DNA from: an uncultured Erythrobacter sp.
GTDB taxonomy: Bacteria; Pseudomonadota; Alphaproteobacteria; Sphingomonadales; Sphingomonadaceae
Direction: 5' to 3'
Length of the DNA: 64,000 bases
Assembly (NCBI GenBank): GCA_947495695.1
Contig: CANLZP010000003.1
Location: forward strand, 124,001-188,000
The notes under the pieces were generated by a model, which did no database searches, was not told the DNA's origin, and worked only from the letters and a program-made list of their open reading frames with translations. Below are positions 37,279 through 48,171 of this stretch, in pieces; positions within the stretch are counted from its first letter, which is position 1, and every line of letters starts with the position of its first letter. Both the position numbers and the translations under genes were made by a program.

Positions 37279-39570
37279 ATGGCTGACACGACTGAATTGC
37301 TCCCTGATGATCCGTTCGACACTATTGTCGATGCACCGTTCGATGCGGCATTGTCCGAACGGTATCTGGTCTATGCGCTCTCCACCATCACGGCGCGCTC
37401 GCTGCCCGATCTGCGTGACGGGCTGAAGCCGGTTCATCGCCGCCTGTTGTGGACCATGCGTCAGTTGAAGCTGGACCCGAGCAACAATTTCAAGAAATCG
37501 GCCCGCGTGGTGGGCGAGGTGATCGGTAAGTATCACCCGCATGGCGACACGGCCGCCTATGATGCAATGGTCCGGCTCGCGCAGGATTTTTCGCTGCGCT
37601 ATCCCTTGGTCGAAGGGCAGGGCAATTTCGGCAATATCGATGGCGATAATGCCGCCGCCTATCGTTATACCGAAGCGCGCCTGACCAAAACCGCGATGCA
37701 GCTGATGGAAGGGCTGGACGCAGGCACGGTAGACTTCATCCCAACCTATAATGGCGAGGAAGAAGAGCCCGAGCTGATGCCCGGCCTGTTCCCCAATCTG
37801 CTGGCCAATGGCGCCAGCGGCATTGCAGTGGGCATGGCGACCAATATTCCCAGCCACAATGTTGCCGAAGTGATCGACGCGACGCTGGAGCTGATCGACA
37901 ACCCCCACGTCGAACATGCGCGTTTGATGGAGCTGTTTGCAGGGCCAGATTTTGCCACGGGCGGTCAGGTGATCGACAGTGCGGAGGTGATCTCTCAAGC
38001 TTATGAAACCGGGCGAGGCAGCTTTCGTCTCCGAGGTGTTTTTGAAGCGCCTGAGGCCGAAAAGCCGGAGGATCAAGAGGCCGGGATTGAGCGGCTGAGC
38101 GGTGGCCAATGGCAATTGGTCATCACCGAAATTCCCTACCAAGTTCAAAAAGGCAAGCTGATCGAGCAGATCGCTCAGGCGATTGCAGACAAGAAGCTGC
38201 CCATCCTGGAGGATGTGCGCGATGAAAGCGATGAACAAATCCGCATCGTGCTGGTCCCGCGCAGCCGCAATGTGGACCCGGGATTGCTCAAGGAATCCAT
38301 CTTCAAACTGACCGATATGGAGGTGCGGTTCGGCCTCAATCTGAACGTACTGGATGCCACCCGCACGCCGATGGTGATGGGTCTGAAGGAGTTGCTGGAA
38401 AACTGGACTCGGTCCCAGATCGAGATTTTGCAGCGCCGCAGCCAGCACCGGCTGGATCAGATTGCTCGGCGGTTGGAGCTGGTCGAAGGCTATATCATTG
38501 CCTTCCTCAATCTGGACCGGGTGATCGAGATTATCCGTACCGAGGATGAACCCAAGCCGGTAATGATGGACGAGTTCAAGCTGACCGACCGGCAAGCCGA
38601 AGCGATCCTCAACATGCGGCTGCGGTCCTTGCGCAAGTTGGAAGAAATGCAGCTGCGCGACGAGAAAAGCACTCTGCTGGAAGAGAAGGACGGCTTGGAA
38701 AAGCTGCTCGGCTCGCCAGCGCGCCAGCGTACGCGGCTCAAGCGTGACCTCAATCAATTGCGCAAGGATTACGCCGAGGACACCGCTTTGGGTGCGCGCC
38801 GGACCCGCATTGAAGAGGCCGAGCCTGCGGTCGAATTTTCGATGGATGCGATGATCGAGAAGGAGCCGGTCACCGTCATTCTGTCCAAGAAAGGGTGGAT
38901 CCGCGCGGCCAAGGGGCATGTCGATTTGGCCCAGGAATTTAAGTATAAGGAAGGCGATGAGCTCGCCTTCATCACCCACGCGCAAACCACTGATAAGCTG
39001 CTGATTGCAGCGGAGAACGGGCGCTTTTACACGCTCGGCTGCGACAAATTGCCCGGCGCTCGCGGGTTTGGCGAGCCGGTCCAATCGATGATCGATATGG
39101 AGGCAGAGACTCGCGTGGTTGGCATGGTTGTTCACAAGCCGGAAGGGCGTTTGTTGCTCGCGTCCTCGATCGGCAAAGGTTTCATCGCCGAGACCAAGGA
39201 ATTGTTGGCTGAAACGCGCAAGGGCCGCCAGGTCGTCAATCTGAAGAACGATGCGAAATTCGCTGTCATGCGCGAGGTTGACCCGACCCATGATCACGTT
39301 GCTGTGGTGGGCGAGAACCGCAAGTTGATCGTTTTCAATATCGAGGAAATTCCGATCATGGCGCGCGGACAAGGCGTGATGCTGCAGCGCTATCGCGATG
39401 GTGGATTGTCAGATTTGAAGAGCTTTGTCTTGGCTGAGGGACTCAGCTGGACGATGGGCGGCAAAGGCGATCGGACGAGGACCGAAACCGACATCTGGCA
39501 ATGGAAAGTCGCGCGCGGCGCAGCCGGTCGTTTGCCGCCGCAAGGCTTCCCCAAGGACAACCGGTTTTAG
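37279..39570 (+). CDS. parC: DNA topoisomerase IV subunit A
   Basis: Decatenates chromosomes with ParE. 763 aa. The breakage-reunion domain has [28 protein letters not shown] and the catalytic tyrosine Y130 in YRYTEARL; the C-terminal domain is a short beta-pinwheel, and no GyrA box is evident, which favours ParC over GyrA. The fluoroquinolone-region residues are Thr91 and Asp95. ATG 37279 is used; GTG 37273 is possible. A large antisense frame over this gene is an artefact. A bidirectional terminator follows. Confidence 0.95.
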   Translation: MADTTELLPDDPFDTIVDAPFDAALSERYLVYALSTITARSLPDLRDGLKPVHRRLLWTMRQLKLDPSNNFKKSARVVGEVIGKYHPHGDTAAYDAMVRLAQDFSLRYPLVEGQGNFGNIDGDNAAAYRYTEARLTKTAMQLMEGLDAGTVDFIPTYNGEEEEPELMPGLFPNLLANGASGIAVGMATNIPSHNVAEVIDATLELIDNPHVEHARLMELFAGPDFATGGQVIDSAEVISQAYETGRGSFRLRGVFEAPEAEKPEDQEAGIERLSGGQWQLVITEIPYQVQKGKLIEQIAQAIADKKLPILEDVRDESDEQIRIVLVPRSRNVDPGLLKESIFKLTDMEVRFGLNLNVLDATRTPMVMGLKELLENWTRSQIEILQRRSQHRLDQIARRLELVEGYIIAFLNLDRVIEIIRTEDEPKPVMMDEFKLTDRQAEAILNMRLRSLRKLEEMQLRDEKSTLLEEKDGLEKLLGSPARQRTRLKRDLNQLRKDYAEDTALGARRTRIEEAEPAVEFSMDAMIEKEPVTVILSKKGWIRAAKGHVDLAQEFKYKEGDELAFITHAQTTDKLLIAAENGRFYTLGCDKLPGARGFGEPVQSMIDMEAETRVVGMVVHKPEGRLLLASSIGKGFIAETKELLAETRKGRQVVNLKNDAKFAVMREVDPTHDHVAVVGENRKLIVFNIEEIPIMARGQGVMLQRYRDGGLSDLKSFVLAEGLSWTMGGKGDRTRTETDIWQWKVARGAAGRLPPQGFPKDNRF

Positions 39571-39616
39571 TCCTTCGATTGCTCGGTCCTTAGAGCGACT
39601 GTCATACCCCAACGAA

Positions 39617-39650
39617 AAGGGCCGCGCTGGTATTGCACCACGCGGCCCTT
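39617..39650. terminator. Bidirectional terminator between parC and a convergent gene
   Basis: A near-perfect hairpin: AAGGGCCGCG at 39617-39626 with CGCGGCCCTT at 39641-39650, extended inside by TGGT/ACCA around an ATTGC loop with one bulged base. On the minus strand a TTTT run follows. It lies between the parC stop and the end of the secreted protein gene. Confidence 0.8.
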
Positions 39651-39674
39651 CGAAATTTCCATCTGTGGGTCGGC

Positions 39675-40223
39675 CTAGCCGCCGACAGCTTCAACCGCAG
39701 CCATGATGTCGGCAAAGTTTGCGAGCGCCATCAATTGGCCGTCCGGCGCAACGGTCATCAGATTTTCTGGCAACGTGATCAATTGCGCTTCGTCATTCTT
39801 GACGATCACATTGCCGCCTTCAACGGCATCGACCAGACCTAATGTCTGCTCATCAGCGGTGATAACTGGTGCGCCTACCACCAATGCGGCGGCCAAAGCC
39901 GCGGCTGCTTCGGCTTCAGCCTTGGCCTGAGCCTCAGCAGCTAGGCGAGCCTGCTCAGCAACCTGTGCATCCATCATTCCATTGATTTGAGCTTGGGTCG
40001 CGTTGACGGTCCATTTGCCTTCTTGATTGGCCAGAAGATTGGCGGGCAGTGGAGCCTTGTGGGCTCCTGTATCCACGGTCACGATGCCATCGGCGTTGCT
40101 TTCAACCGTACCGATCGGCGCGTCGTCATTGCCATAGATCGTCGTGCCAGCATCTTGAGCATGTGCCACGATGGGTGTGGCTGCGATCGCTGTGGCGAGA
40201 AGGGCAAATTTGGCGAAATTCAT
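39675..40223 (-). CDS. Exported alanine-rich protein with a duplicated domain
   Basis: A 182 aa exported protein: signal peptide ending AHAQ (about residue 23), a first domain (36-85) and a second (117-180) joined by a strongly alanine/glutamate helix (87-113). Each domain has the pattern of a G-V-x-S/A strand, a valine strand, then LP-x-NL and a short helix (LPANLLANQEGKW and LPENLMTVAPDGQL), suggesting an internal duplication. ACGGAG precedes ATG 40223. No known family recognised; periplasmic or outer-membrane role unknown. Confidence 0.7.
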   Translation of the reverse strand: MNFAKFALLATAIAATPIVAHAQDAGTTIYGNDDAPIGTVESNADGIVTVDTGAHKAPLPANLLANQEGKWTVNATQAQINGMMDAQVAEQARLAAEAQAKAEAEAAAALAAALVVGAPVITADEQTLGLVDAVEGGNVIVKNDEAQLITLPENLMTVAPDGQLMALANFADIMAAVEAVGG

Positions 40224-40448
40224 GAATGTGTCTCCGTAGAAATCAAATCTTGAGCAACACCCAGCGAACAAATATCCGCTTGGCGCGACTGAATTAGAAT
40301 GTGGGGCGAAACGGGAAAAGCCGAATACCCGAGGCGAAACGACCGATCCCCGGCCGCCTTGGATGCGCTCCCTAGACAATAATCCGGGGGCTTTGCAACC
40401 GTGACATTTATGAGGGGGCGGGCCTGAATTTGCGCTGAAGCTGTGAGA

Positions 40449-41657
40449 TTATTGTGCGGCGCCGGGCGATTGTTGGACCACCTGATCCAACAATTCCTGA
40501 ACCCGGTCATGGGAAGGAAACCCTTCGGCAATCCACAGTTCTTCGACTGCGCGTCTGATCTGCGCCACTTGCGGACCGACCGCCAAACCACGGTCAACAA
40601 TTTCTCCGCCTTTCAGCGGGAATTGCGGCGCGAGCCAGTCTTTCAGCGGGGTCGCATCACCACCGGCCAATAACACCCGATCAACCGCGCAATCGGTGCC
40701 TTCACGATAAGCCAAGGCTTGCATAGCTAACGGATCACCCGGCTGGCGTTCGGAAACGCAGATCAGATGCGCACGCTGCTTGCGTGACATACGCAGCCGG
40801 GCTGCAACCGAATCGGCGATATCAGGAAGGGGCGGCAACAGGGCGGCCAAGCGGCGGATTGCGCTTGCGTCAAAGCCTTGGGCTTGTTCAGCCGCAATTA
40901 ACTGCTCCAACGCTTTTAGCTGCGGCGGGCAAGTCTCTGGCAAGATGACCTGCAGGACGCCCAGCTCGCGCATGCGGCTTAGTGTGTCAGAGGGATCAGG
41001 CAGCTCAAGCAGCTTGAACAACTCGGCTGCCACACGCTCGCGGCTCAATCCCTTGATCGTTTCAGCCAGCTCGGAACAGGCAGCCTCGGCTTCGTCATCC
41101 AATTGCGAACCGAACCGTGCCTGAAAACGGAAATAGCGCAAGATTCGCAAATGGTCTTCGCGGATGCGCTGTTTGGCATCGCCGATAAACCGAACACGCC
41201 GCTCGGCCAGATCCTCCTGCCCGCCAAAATAGTCGGAAATCTTGAGCGTTTCGGGATGGGCGAACAGCGCGTTGATTGTGAAATCACGCCTAGCTGCGTC
41301 TTCTCTCCACTCTTGCGCAAAGGCAATTGTTGCACGCCTGCCATCGGTGGCCACATCGCGCCGCAATGTGGTGATCTCCACCGGGCCATCGTCCAGAATG
41401 GCTGTTACCGTACCATGATCGATGCCGGTCGGGACGGTGCGAATGCCCGCTGCCTGGCATTTGTCGATCACTACAGCGGGCAAATGGGTGGTCGCGCAGT
41501 CCACATCTTCCACCTCTTGCCCCAACAGGCTGTCACGGATTGCTCCGCCCACCCAGCGGATGTTGTCGGCACCCAAGGCAGCCGTTAGCGCGCGCAAACC
41601 GGCGCGCTTGGTCCAAGCCGCATCGTGCAGTGAGTGAAAGTGCGGATCAGCGACCAT
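40449..41657 (-). CDS. tRNA nucleotidyltransferase (CCA-adding family)
   Basis: A 402 aa class II nucleotidyltransferase. The head domain has WVGGAIRDSLLG and the metal aspartates in VEDVDCATT, then RRDFTINALFAHPE; the neck shows DHLRILRYFRFQARFG. It adds or repairs the 3' CCA of tRNA; the one tRNA here encodes CCA, so repair is likely for at least that gene. Its start overlaps the NUDIX gene by 11 bp, indicating cotranslation. No HD domain is seen at the C-terminus. Confidence 0.92.
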   Translation of the reverse strand: MVADPHFHSLHDAAWTKRAGLRALTAALGADNIRWVGGAIRDSLLGQEVEDVDCATTHLPAVVIDKCQAAGIRTVPTGIDHGTVTAILDDGPVEITTLRRDVATDGRRATIAFAQEWREDAARRDFTINALFAHPETLKISDYFGGQEDLAERRVRFIGDAKQRIREDHLRILRYFRFQARFGSQLDDEAEAACSELAETIKGLSRERVAAELFKLLELPDPSDTLSRMRELGVLQVILPETCPPQLKALEQLIAAEQAQGFDASAIRRLAALLPPLPDIADSVAARLRMSRKQRAHLICVSERQPGDPLAMQALAYREGTDCAVDRVLLAGGDATPLKDWLAPQFPLKGGEIVDRGLAVGPQVAQIRRAVEELWIAEGFPSHDRVQELLDQVVQQSPGAAQ

Positions 41658-42255
41658 TGATCAATTCTTTGTAAGACAGGCGTTGCGACAAATTCGCCAG
41701 AATTCCCGCTGTAACGCCCCAAATGCGAAATCCCTGATAATCCATTTCCAGATAATGGCGCATTTCGCCGCGCCAATACACCTCGTTCTGGGTCCAATTG
41801 GCACGATCCATGACCAAGGATAGCGGAACTTCAAACCAAGCCTCGACCTCTGCCGGATTGGGGGTGAGATCAAGATCAGGGGGGATCACGCCCACAACCG
41901 GGGTCACGTCGAAACCAGTGCCGGTTTGATAGCGGTCGGTAGAGCCAACAATGCTGACATGATGCGGGCGAAGCGCAAGCTCTTCATCTGCCTCGCGCAG
42001 GGCCGCGGCAATGGCATCTTCACCGGCATCAACCTTGCCGCCGGGCAGCGCTACCTGGCCGGGATGATCGCGCATTCCTTGCGGGCGTTGGGTCAGGATC
42101 AAACCCGGTTCGGGGCGATCAGTCACAGCGATCAACACAGCGGCATCGGCGGTGCGGTCGGCTTGGGCAAATCGGGTGTCGCTCAGCAGTTCATCCACGG
42201 GATTGGCGTGGCCGCGTTCAAACACGTCAGACAAACGGTCAAACAGCGCCGTCAT
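41647..42255 (-). CDS. NUDIX hydrolase, CoA pyrophosphatase type
   Basis: A 202 aa NUDIX protein. The Nudix box GGKVDAGEDAIAAALREADE (about 72-91) is preceded by DHPGQVALP, the extra pattern of CoA-type NudL/PCD1 enzymes that cleave CoA to phosphopantetheine and 3',5'-ADP. Likely cytoplasmic. Overlaps the DUF1285 gene by 4 bp upstream and the tRNA nucleotidyltransferase by 11 bp downstream, forming a three-gene operon. Confidence 0.9.
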   Translation of the reverse strand: MTALFDRLSDVFERGHANPVDELLSDTRFAQADRTADAAVLIAVTDRPEPGLILTQRPQGMRDHPGQVALPGGKVDAGEDAIAAALREADEELALRPHHVSIVGSTDRYQTGTGFDVTPVVGVIPPDLDLTPNPAEVEAWFEVPLSLVMDRANWTQNEVYWRGEMRHYLEMDYQGFRIWGVTAGILANLSQRLSYKELINGR

Positions 42256-42824
42256 GCTGGCACCAGCGAATATTGCTCACCTTGACTGGTTACGGTCCAC
42301 TCGTCCGATTGCGATAGGGCGATCTCGGCCAATTGGGCATAGGTGCTGCGGTTAAGCCGGGCCTCGCACCCGCGCCGAACATGCAAATACAGCGCCGGTG
42401 TTTCGGACGAGCCACGGGCCACCAGAGGATGATCGGGCCCAGCAATGATCAGTTCGTCAGTATTGAGCCGAAAGGCCAGTCCTGCTTCGTCCGGCTTGCC
42501 ATCAGGCGCGCTGCGCAGCGCCACATCGGTTGCGATAAAGGCGGCGTCCTCAACGTCGATGCTCAGCTTTTCAAAAGGGCTAACCAGATGGTGCGATCCG
42601 TCATCATCGCGGGTCAAGAGGCCGGAAAAGGCGCGCACCATGGCATCGCGCTTGATCACAGAGCCATCGTGAAACCACTGTCCATCGGCTGCAATACGCA
42701 TGCGGCTGTCGCCGATTTTTTCTGGCGCCCAATTTTCAACCGGCGGCAGCTTACGCTGGGCAACCTGTTCAGCAATTTGGCTGAGCGTCAGTTCCGCAAG
42801 TTCAGGTGGAGGTTGATACGGCAT
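42252..42824 (-). CDS. DUF1285 domain protein
   Basis: A 190 aa cytoplasmic protein of unknown function. It matches DUF1285 by PPVENWAPEKIGDSRMRI near residues 27-45, DGQWFHDGSVIKRDAMV, LVSPFEKLSIDVEDAAFI and the C-terminal YLHVRRGCEARLNRSTY. ATG 42824 is the only ATG at a suitable place although no clear ribosome site precedes it; the frame opens at TTG 42872. First gene of the operon with the NUDIX and tRNA nucleotidyltransferase genes. Confidence 0.82.
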   Translation of the reverse strand: MPYQPPPELAELTLSQIAEQVAQRKLPPVENWAPEKIGDSRMRIAADGQWFHDGSVIKRDAMVRAFSGLLTRDDDGSHHLVSPFEKLSIDVEDAAFIATDVALRSAPDGKPDEAGLAFRLNTDELIIAGPDHPLVARGSSETPALYLHVRRGCEARLNRSTYAQLAEIALSQSDEWTVTSQGEQYSLVPA

Positions 42825-42890
42825 GTCAGATTTTGCGATGCCAGAAGCTGGTGGGTTCGCCAAGTCGAACAATTAGATAACCAACAATGC

Positions 42891-43403
42891 TTAATCTGTG
42901 CTCCACGGCCCCAGCATGCCTTCGGCGGGCAAGACTGCAGGATGTGCGCAGCGCATCAGCAAACGCGCCGGATCATTGGGGCCGGGACAATGCCAGCCTG
43001 ATGTGTGTTCAGCAGTGAAGCCAAAGAAGCGGCCGTAATAATCAGGATCGCCAATCATCACCTGCGGCAATTGAGCGTCGGGACCGATGGCTTCCAGTGT
43101 GGCCAACATCAATGCCTTACCAAAGCCCTCGCCCTGCTGCTCGGGCAGAACGGCCACCGGACCGATCATCAGCATCGGGTGCGGACGACCTTTTGGATCG
43201 GACAAGGCGATTGGCCAGACCTGAATAGTGCCGACCAGAAAATCGTCTTCGTCCAGCGCAGCAAAGCTCAAGGCCTCCAGCCAATGCGTGCCTTCCCGCA
43301 TGCGATAGGCGGTGCGGGCAAGGCGCTCAGGGCCGAACGCCCGATCGAGCAATTGCTCGATCAGATCGGGTTCGACATTCGCAAGGGGCACCAACTTAGC
43401 CAT
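42891..43403 (-). CDS. GNAT-family N-acetyltransferase (YhbS-like)
   Basis: A 170 aa acetyltransferase. MIGPVAVLPEQQGEGFGKALM carries the acetyl-CoA loop (QQGEGFGKA), followed by the helix ATLEAIG and the YYGRFFGF pattern of the YhbS branch. Substrate unknown. It is followed 66 bp later by the DUF1285 operon on the same strand, so it may belong to it. Confidence 0.88.
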   Translation of the reverse strand: MAKLVPLANVEPDLIEQLLDRAFGPERLARTAYRMREGTHWLEALSFAALDEDDFLVGTIQVWPIALSDPKGRPHPMLMIGPVAVLPEQQGEGFGKALMLATLEAIGPDAQLPQVMIGDPDYYGRFFGFTAEHTSGWHCPGPNDPARLLMRCAHPAVLPAEGMLGPWSTD

Positions 43404-43467
43404 CGGGCCGCGCGCTTAAGCACAATGGCACTGGCTGTCGATCAAATTGCGCTGCTAGTCGCCAAAA

Positions 43468-44625
43468 CTATTGTTTGGGCGTGACCTTCAGCAAGCGGCC
43501 TTCTTCGCCATCTTCCAACAGCCAAAGCGCCCCGTCAGGCCCTTGATCAACCGACCGAATACGGTTTTCAAAGGGATAGCGTTGCGCTTCTGCTGCGCTG
43601 TCACCATCGATCTCTACCCGCACCAAACCCGGTTCGGACATGCTAGCGATCAAGGCATCACCCTGCCACTCCGTGAACAGCTCGCCCGAGTAAAAGATCA
43701 TATCGCCCGGCGCGATAACCGGGGTCCAGTGTACGGCTGGTTTGGTAAAGCCATCATCCGCGCTGTGATCCTCGATCGGATCGCCGCTGTAATGATTGCC
43801 ATAAGACCGGGTTGGCCAACCATAATTGGCCCCTGCAGCCACCAGATTGAGCTCGTCGCCGCCGGCTGGGCCATGTTCCATATCCCACAAGCGGCCTTCC
43901 GCATCCCAATCCATGCCGAGGATGTTGCGGTGGCCATAGGACCAGATCTCGTTTGTGGGTGAGGGCTGGTCTGCCATCGGATTGCCCGCCGCAGGGGTAC
44001 CGTCCAAATTCAACCGGACGATCGTTCCGATCGTGTTGGAATTGTCTTGGGCCGGGTCCAGCTTTTGCCGGTCACCGCTGGCAACGAACATATAGGCCTC
44101 GTCTGGAGAGAAACGGATGCGGTGTGAATAATGTCCGCGACCGGTTACCTTGGGCGTTTGTTGCCAGATGATATTGAGGTCGCTGATCGAACAGCCAGCG
44201 TTGCTGCATGCAAATGTACCTTTGCCAACCACCGCGCCGCGAGTGTCGCCATTGCCTGCGTCGGCCCAGCTGAGATAGATGCTTCGTTCTTGCGACGCAT
44301 CACCCGCTTCGCTTTCAAGAAATGCAACGTCGCCCAGACCGCCTTGGCCACCATAATCAACCTCGGGTGCACCGCTGACCGACATGGTTTCGCCCGTTGC
44401 AGTATCGATCACGCTGATACTGCCTGCCTTTTGCGTCACGACCATCATTTCGGTTCCGGGCAGGAATGCCGCAGCCCAAGGTTCCTCAAAGGTACCGACT
44501 TCGGCAATCTCCAATCCGCTTTGTGACGGATCGGCAGAGCTATCCACATCGGCCGAGGCATTGCAGCTTGCGAGCAACAGGCCAGCGGGGAATAGAAGGG
44601 TGAGAGGTTGTGTTATCATGCGCAT
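43468..44625 (-). CDS. PQQ-dependent sugar dehydrogenase-like lipoprotein
   Basis: A 385 aa exported beta-propeller of the soluble glucose dehydrogenase/YliI family. It has a lipobox (LLLASC, cysteine about 21). Propeller landmarks are GGQGGLGDVAF, GHYSHRIRFSPD, the probable base region in RNILGMDWDAEGRLW, EHGPAGGDELNLV and GANYGWP. Known members oxidise sugars with PQQ. Its ATG codons at 44625/44619 lie in the CATGCGCATG palindrome that also starts rnhB. PQQ synthesis genes are not in the window. Confidence 0.87.
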   Translation of the reverse strand: MRMITQPLTLLFPAGLLLASCNASADVDSSADPSQSGLEIAEVGTFEEPWAAAFLPGTEMMVVTQKAGSISVIDTATGETMSVSGAPEVDYGGQGGLGDVAFLESEAGDASQERSIYLSWADAGNGDTRGAVVGKGTFACSNAGCSISDLNIIWQQTPKVTGRGHYSHRIRFSPDEAYMFVASGDRQKLDPAQDNSNTIGTIVRLNLDGTPAAGNPMADQPSPTNEIWSYGHRNILGMDWDAEGRLWDMEHGPAGGDELNLVAAGANYGWPTRSYGNHYSGDPIEDHSADDGFTKPAVHWTPVIAPGDMIFYSGELFTEWQGDALIASMSEPGLVRVEIDGDSAAEAQRYPFENRIRSVDQGPDGALWLLEDGEEGRLLKVTPKQ

Positions 44626-44626
44626 G
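44617..44626. promoter_or_regulatory. CATGCGCATG palindrome giving start codons on both strands
   Basis: The 10-bp palindrome provides two ATG codons on each strand, so the PQQ-type dehydrogenase (MRMITQ) and rnhB (MRMFNG) both begin with MRM from the same bases. The plus-strand ribosome site is GAGAGG at 44602-44607. There is no spacer between the divergent genes. Confidence 0.65.
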
Positions 44627-45259
44627 TTCAATGGAACTCCCGAAAACATATCTGGTGCCCCGGATTATGATCGTCCGATCATCTTCGGGGTGGACGAGGC
44701 CGGTAGAGGCCCCTTGGCTGGTCCGGTTGTGGCCGGTGCAGTCCTGCTGTGCAAGGGGGCACCATCGGGTCTCGCCGATTCCAAGCAACTTTCTGCCAAA
44801 CGTCGTGCGATGCTCGACGAACAGCTGCGTATAACATGCTATTGGGCGGTTGGCATTGCCCAGCCGGAAGAGATTGATCAGCTCAACATTCTGGTCGCCA
44901 CCATGCAAGCCATGACAAGTGCCGTGGCCGGTCTGGCGCAATGCGTGGGGGCGGACCCTGCGCAAGTGTTGATTGATGGCAATATGACACCAGCGGGCAG
45001 GGCGCCAGCTTGGCGATGGAATGGCCACGCGATTGTGGGCGGAGACGCGACAGAGCCTGCAATTTCGGCCGCCTCGATCATCGCAAAGGAGTGGCGTGAC
45101 CGGCTGATGTGTGAAGCGGCGCATGATCATCCGCATTACGGGTGGGAGCGCAACAAGGGATATGGCACGCGCGAGCATATGGAAGCGCTGCATCGCCACG
45201 GGCCTACCCCGCTGCATCGGCAAAGCTTTGCCCCTGTTGCACAATTGGCTCTTCTATAG
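44618..45259 (+). CDS. rnhB: Ribonuclease HII
   Basis: Cleaves RNA in RNA-DNA hybrids and at single ribonucleotides. 213 aa. The first catalytic pair is in IFGVDEAGRGPLAGPV (about residues 22-37), another aspartate is in VLIDGNMTP, and GGDATEPAISAASIIAKEWRD carries the last. ATG 44618 is chosen because GAGAGG is 10 bp upstream; the frame open to 44384 is antisense to the dehydrogenase. The antiporter follows 27 bp later. Confidence 0.95.
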   Translation: MRMFNGTPENISGAPDYDRPIIFGVDEAGRGPLAGPVVAGAVLLCKGAPSGLADSKQLSAKRRAMLDEQLRITCYWAVGIAQPEEIDQLNILVATMQAMTSAVAGLAQCVGADPAQVLIDGNMTPAGRAPAWRWNGHAIVGGDATEPAISAASIIAKEWRDRLMCEAAHDHPHYGWERNKGYGTREHMEALHRHGPTPLHRQSFAPVAQLALL

Positions 45260-45286
45260 CTTGCAAAATAGGCTAAGCGCGCAATT

Positions 45287-46204
45287 GTGATTGAAGCTAT
45301 TCTCCTCAGTATCGCTGGCCTGATTGGCCTTGCCGTTGGCGGCGAGTTTCTCGTCAAAGGGTCGGTGGGTATTGCCCAAAAGCTGGGTGTATCCAATTTG
45401 GTCACCGGATTGGTGATCGTTGGGTTTGCCACGTCGATGCCCGAGATGGTTGCCAGTGTTCAAGCTGTGTTGTCCGGGTCAGCAGAGCTGGCGTGGGGCA
45501 ATATCGCCGGTTCCAACATTGCCAATTCCATGCTGATTTTGGGCGCGACAGCATTGATCGCTCCGATAGTGCTCAAAGGCACCGGACGCCGGGACGCTGT
45601 GGTTGCGCTGGCCGTATCGGGCCTGGTCCTGGCGATCGGATTTACCCAATTTGCGTCGCTGTGGATCGGCATAGCCTTGCTGGTGCTGCTCACCGCTTAC
45701 ATTATTTGGCGATACCGCCACCCGCGCATGGACGATGAAGAAGACGAACATGATCTGCCTTCATGGGGCCGGGCAATCGTGTTCTTCGCAATCGGTCTCG
45801 CCTTGCTGGTTGGCGGCGGTAAATTGTTGGTCGATGGTGCGATTGACTTGGCCCGACTGGTCGGGATCAGCGAAACTGTGATCGGGCTGACGATCGTTGC
45901 GATTGGCACATCCTTGCCAGAATTGGCCGCATCTGTGGCTGCTGCCCTTCGCGGGAAGCCTGGTCTGGCTCTGGGCAATGTAGTTGGTTCCAATATCTAC
46001 AATTTGCTGCTGATTGGCGGGGTCACGATGATCCTTGCACCCGTAGCGCCACCAGCTTCGCTGAACGATTTGGAATGGCCGCTGGTTGTTGGCTCTGCCC
46101 TGATGATATTGCTGCTGTTCTGGTTCGCATCGCGCATATCGCGTTGGATGGGAGCACTGCTGTTGGCTGTGTATATTGCCTTCAACGTCTTCCTGTTCGC
46201 CTGA
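45287..46204 (+). CDS. Calcium/sodium antiporter (CaCA family, YrbG-like)
   Basis: A 305 aa inner-membrane exchanger with about ten TM helices in two halves. The alpha repeats are visible as VGFATSMPEMVAS with GNIAGSNIANSM, and AIGTSLPELAAS with GNVVGSNIYNLL, holding the ion-binding glutamates. A short acidic loop (DDEEDEHD) separates the halves. GTG 45287 start. It follows rnhB on the same strand and precedes the ccrM control region. Confidence 0.93.
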   Translation: MIEAILLSIAGLIGLAVGGEFLVKGSVGIAQKLGVSNLVTGLVIVGFATSMPEMVASVQAVLSGSAELAWGNIAGSNIANSMLILGATALIAPIVLKGTGRRDAVVALAVSGLVLAIGFTQFASLWIGIALLVLLTAYIIWRYRHPRMDDEEDEHDLPSWGRAIVFFAIGLALLVGGGKLLVDGAIDLARLVGISETVIGLTIVAIGTSLPELAASVAAALRGKPGLALGNVVGSNIYNLLLIGGVTMILAPVAPPASLNDLEWPLVVGSALMILLLFWFASRISRWMGALLLAVYIAFNVFLFA

Positions 46205-46236
46205 TCCAACAGTTTTTCGCAAGCTAGCTGGCCGCT

Positions 46237-47577
<1,341 letters not shown>

Positions 47578-47586
47578 GCTAGCGGA

Positions 47587-47943
47587 TTACTGCTCAGATT
47601 CGCCGGCAATTTCGCCATCCCGATATTGCTTGGGAGCAGAAACGCGCAATTTGTTCTCCAGCGAATCCGTCAGAGTTCTGCCGCTTATCGGTTCGGCAAA
47701 TTCAACGCCTGCGCGTCCGTTTTCGCACCAGACAACAATGCCATTTATGCGTGACAGCCCGCACACCAAAGTCATTGGCACAAACACCGGTAATTCTTGA
47801 GAGACATCCAGCAAAGCGCCATTAACCGAAACATCGCGCACCCGGACATCCAGCGTCTGATCATCGCATTCCAAGAACCCGCGCAAGAATGTTGGCGAGC
47901 GCTTGGTCTGCCTTTTGGGCACTGTCATATCCACGAAATGCAT
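47587..47943 (-). CDS. PilZ-domain protein
   Basis: A 118 aa single-domain protein with both c-di-GMP motifs of PilZ: RxxxR in RQTKR (11-15) and D/NxSxxG in DVSVNGA (about 37-43). It would act as a c-di-GMP receptor controlling motility or envelope functions. The start is uncertain: AGGAA abuts ATG 47943 but is well spaced for GTG 47934 in the same frame. It converges on ccrM with 9 bp between stops. Confidence 0.85.
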   Translation of the reverse strand: MHFVDMTVPKRQTKRSPTFLRGFLECDDQTLDVRVRDVSVNGALLDVSQELPVFVPMTLVCGLSRINGIVVWCENGRAGVEFAEPISGRTLTDSLENKLRVSAPKQYRDGEIAGESEQ

Positions 47944-48171
47944 TTCCTAACTTGCTAAGCAATTCTTCTGGCTGACACGAACAGTAAGGCGATAGATTTG
48001 CGATAGTGTTAAGAATGGTCAGGTCTCAAATAGTGCTCCGCCTAGGAAAGAACCGTGGACTCTCGCGCGCGGCCTCTTTCCATAATTGGGCTGACGCGCA
48101 ACAGGGGGTAGGCAGTTTGTCAAAGCTGGCAGATGACCCAAACTGATGAGTTTACGAAAGGCTTCGGCTGC

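Noticed and set aside
37162..39372. A 736-codon open frame on the minus strand over parC
   Set aside because: It is the antisense of a highly conserved parC gene, has no ribosome site and encodes no recognisable domain; long antisense frames are common in GC-rich coding sequence.
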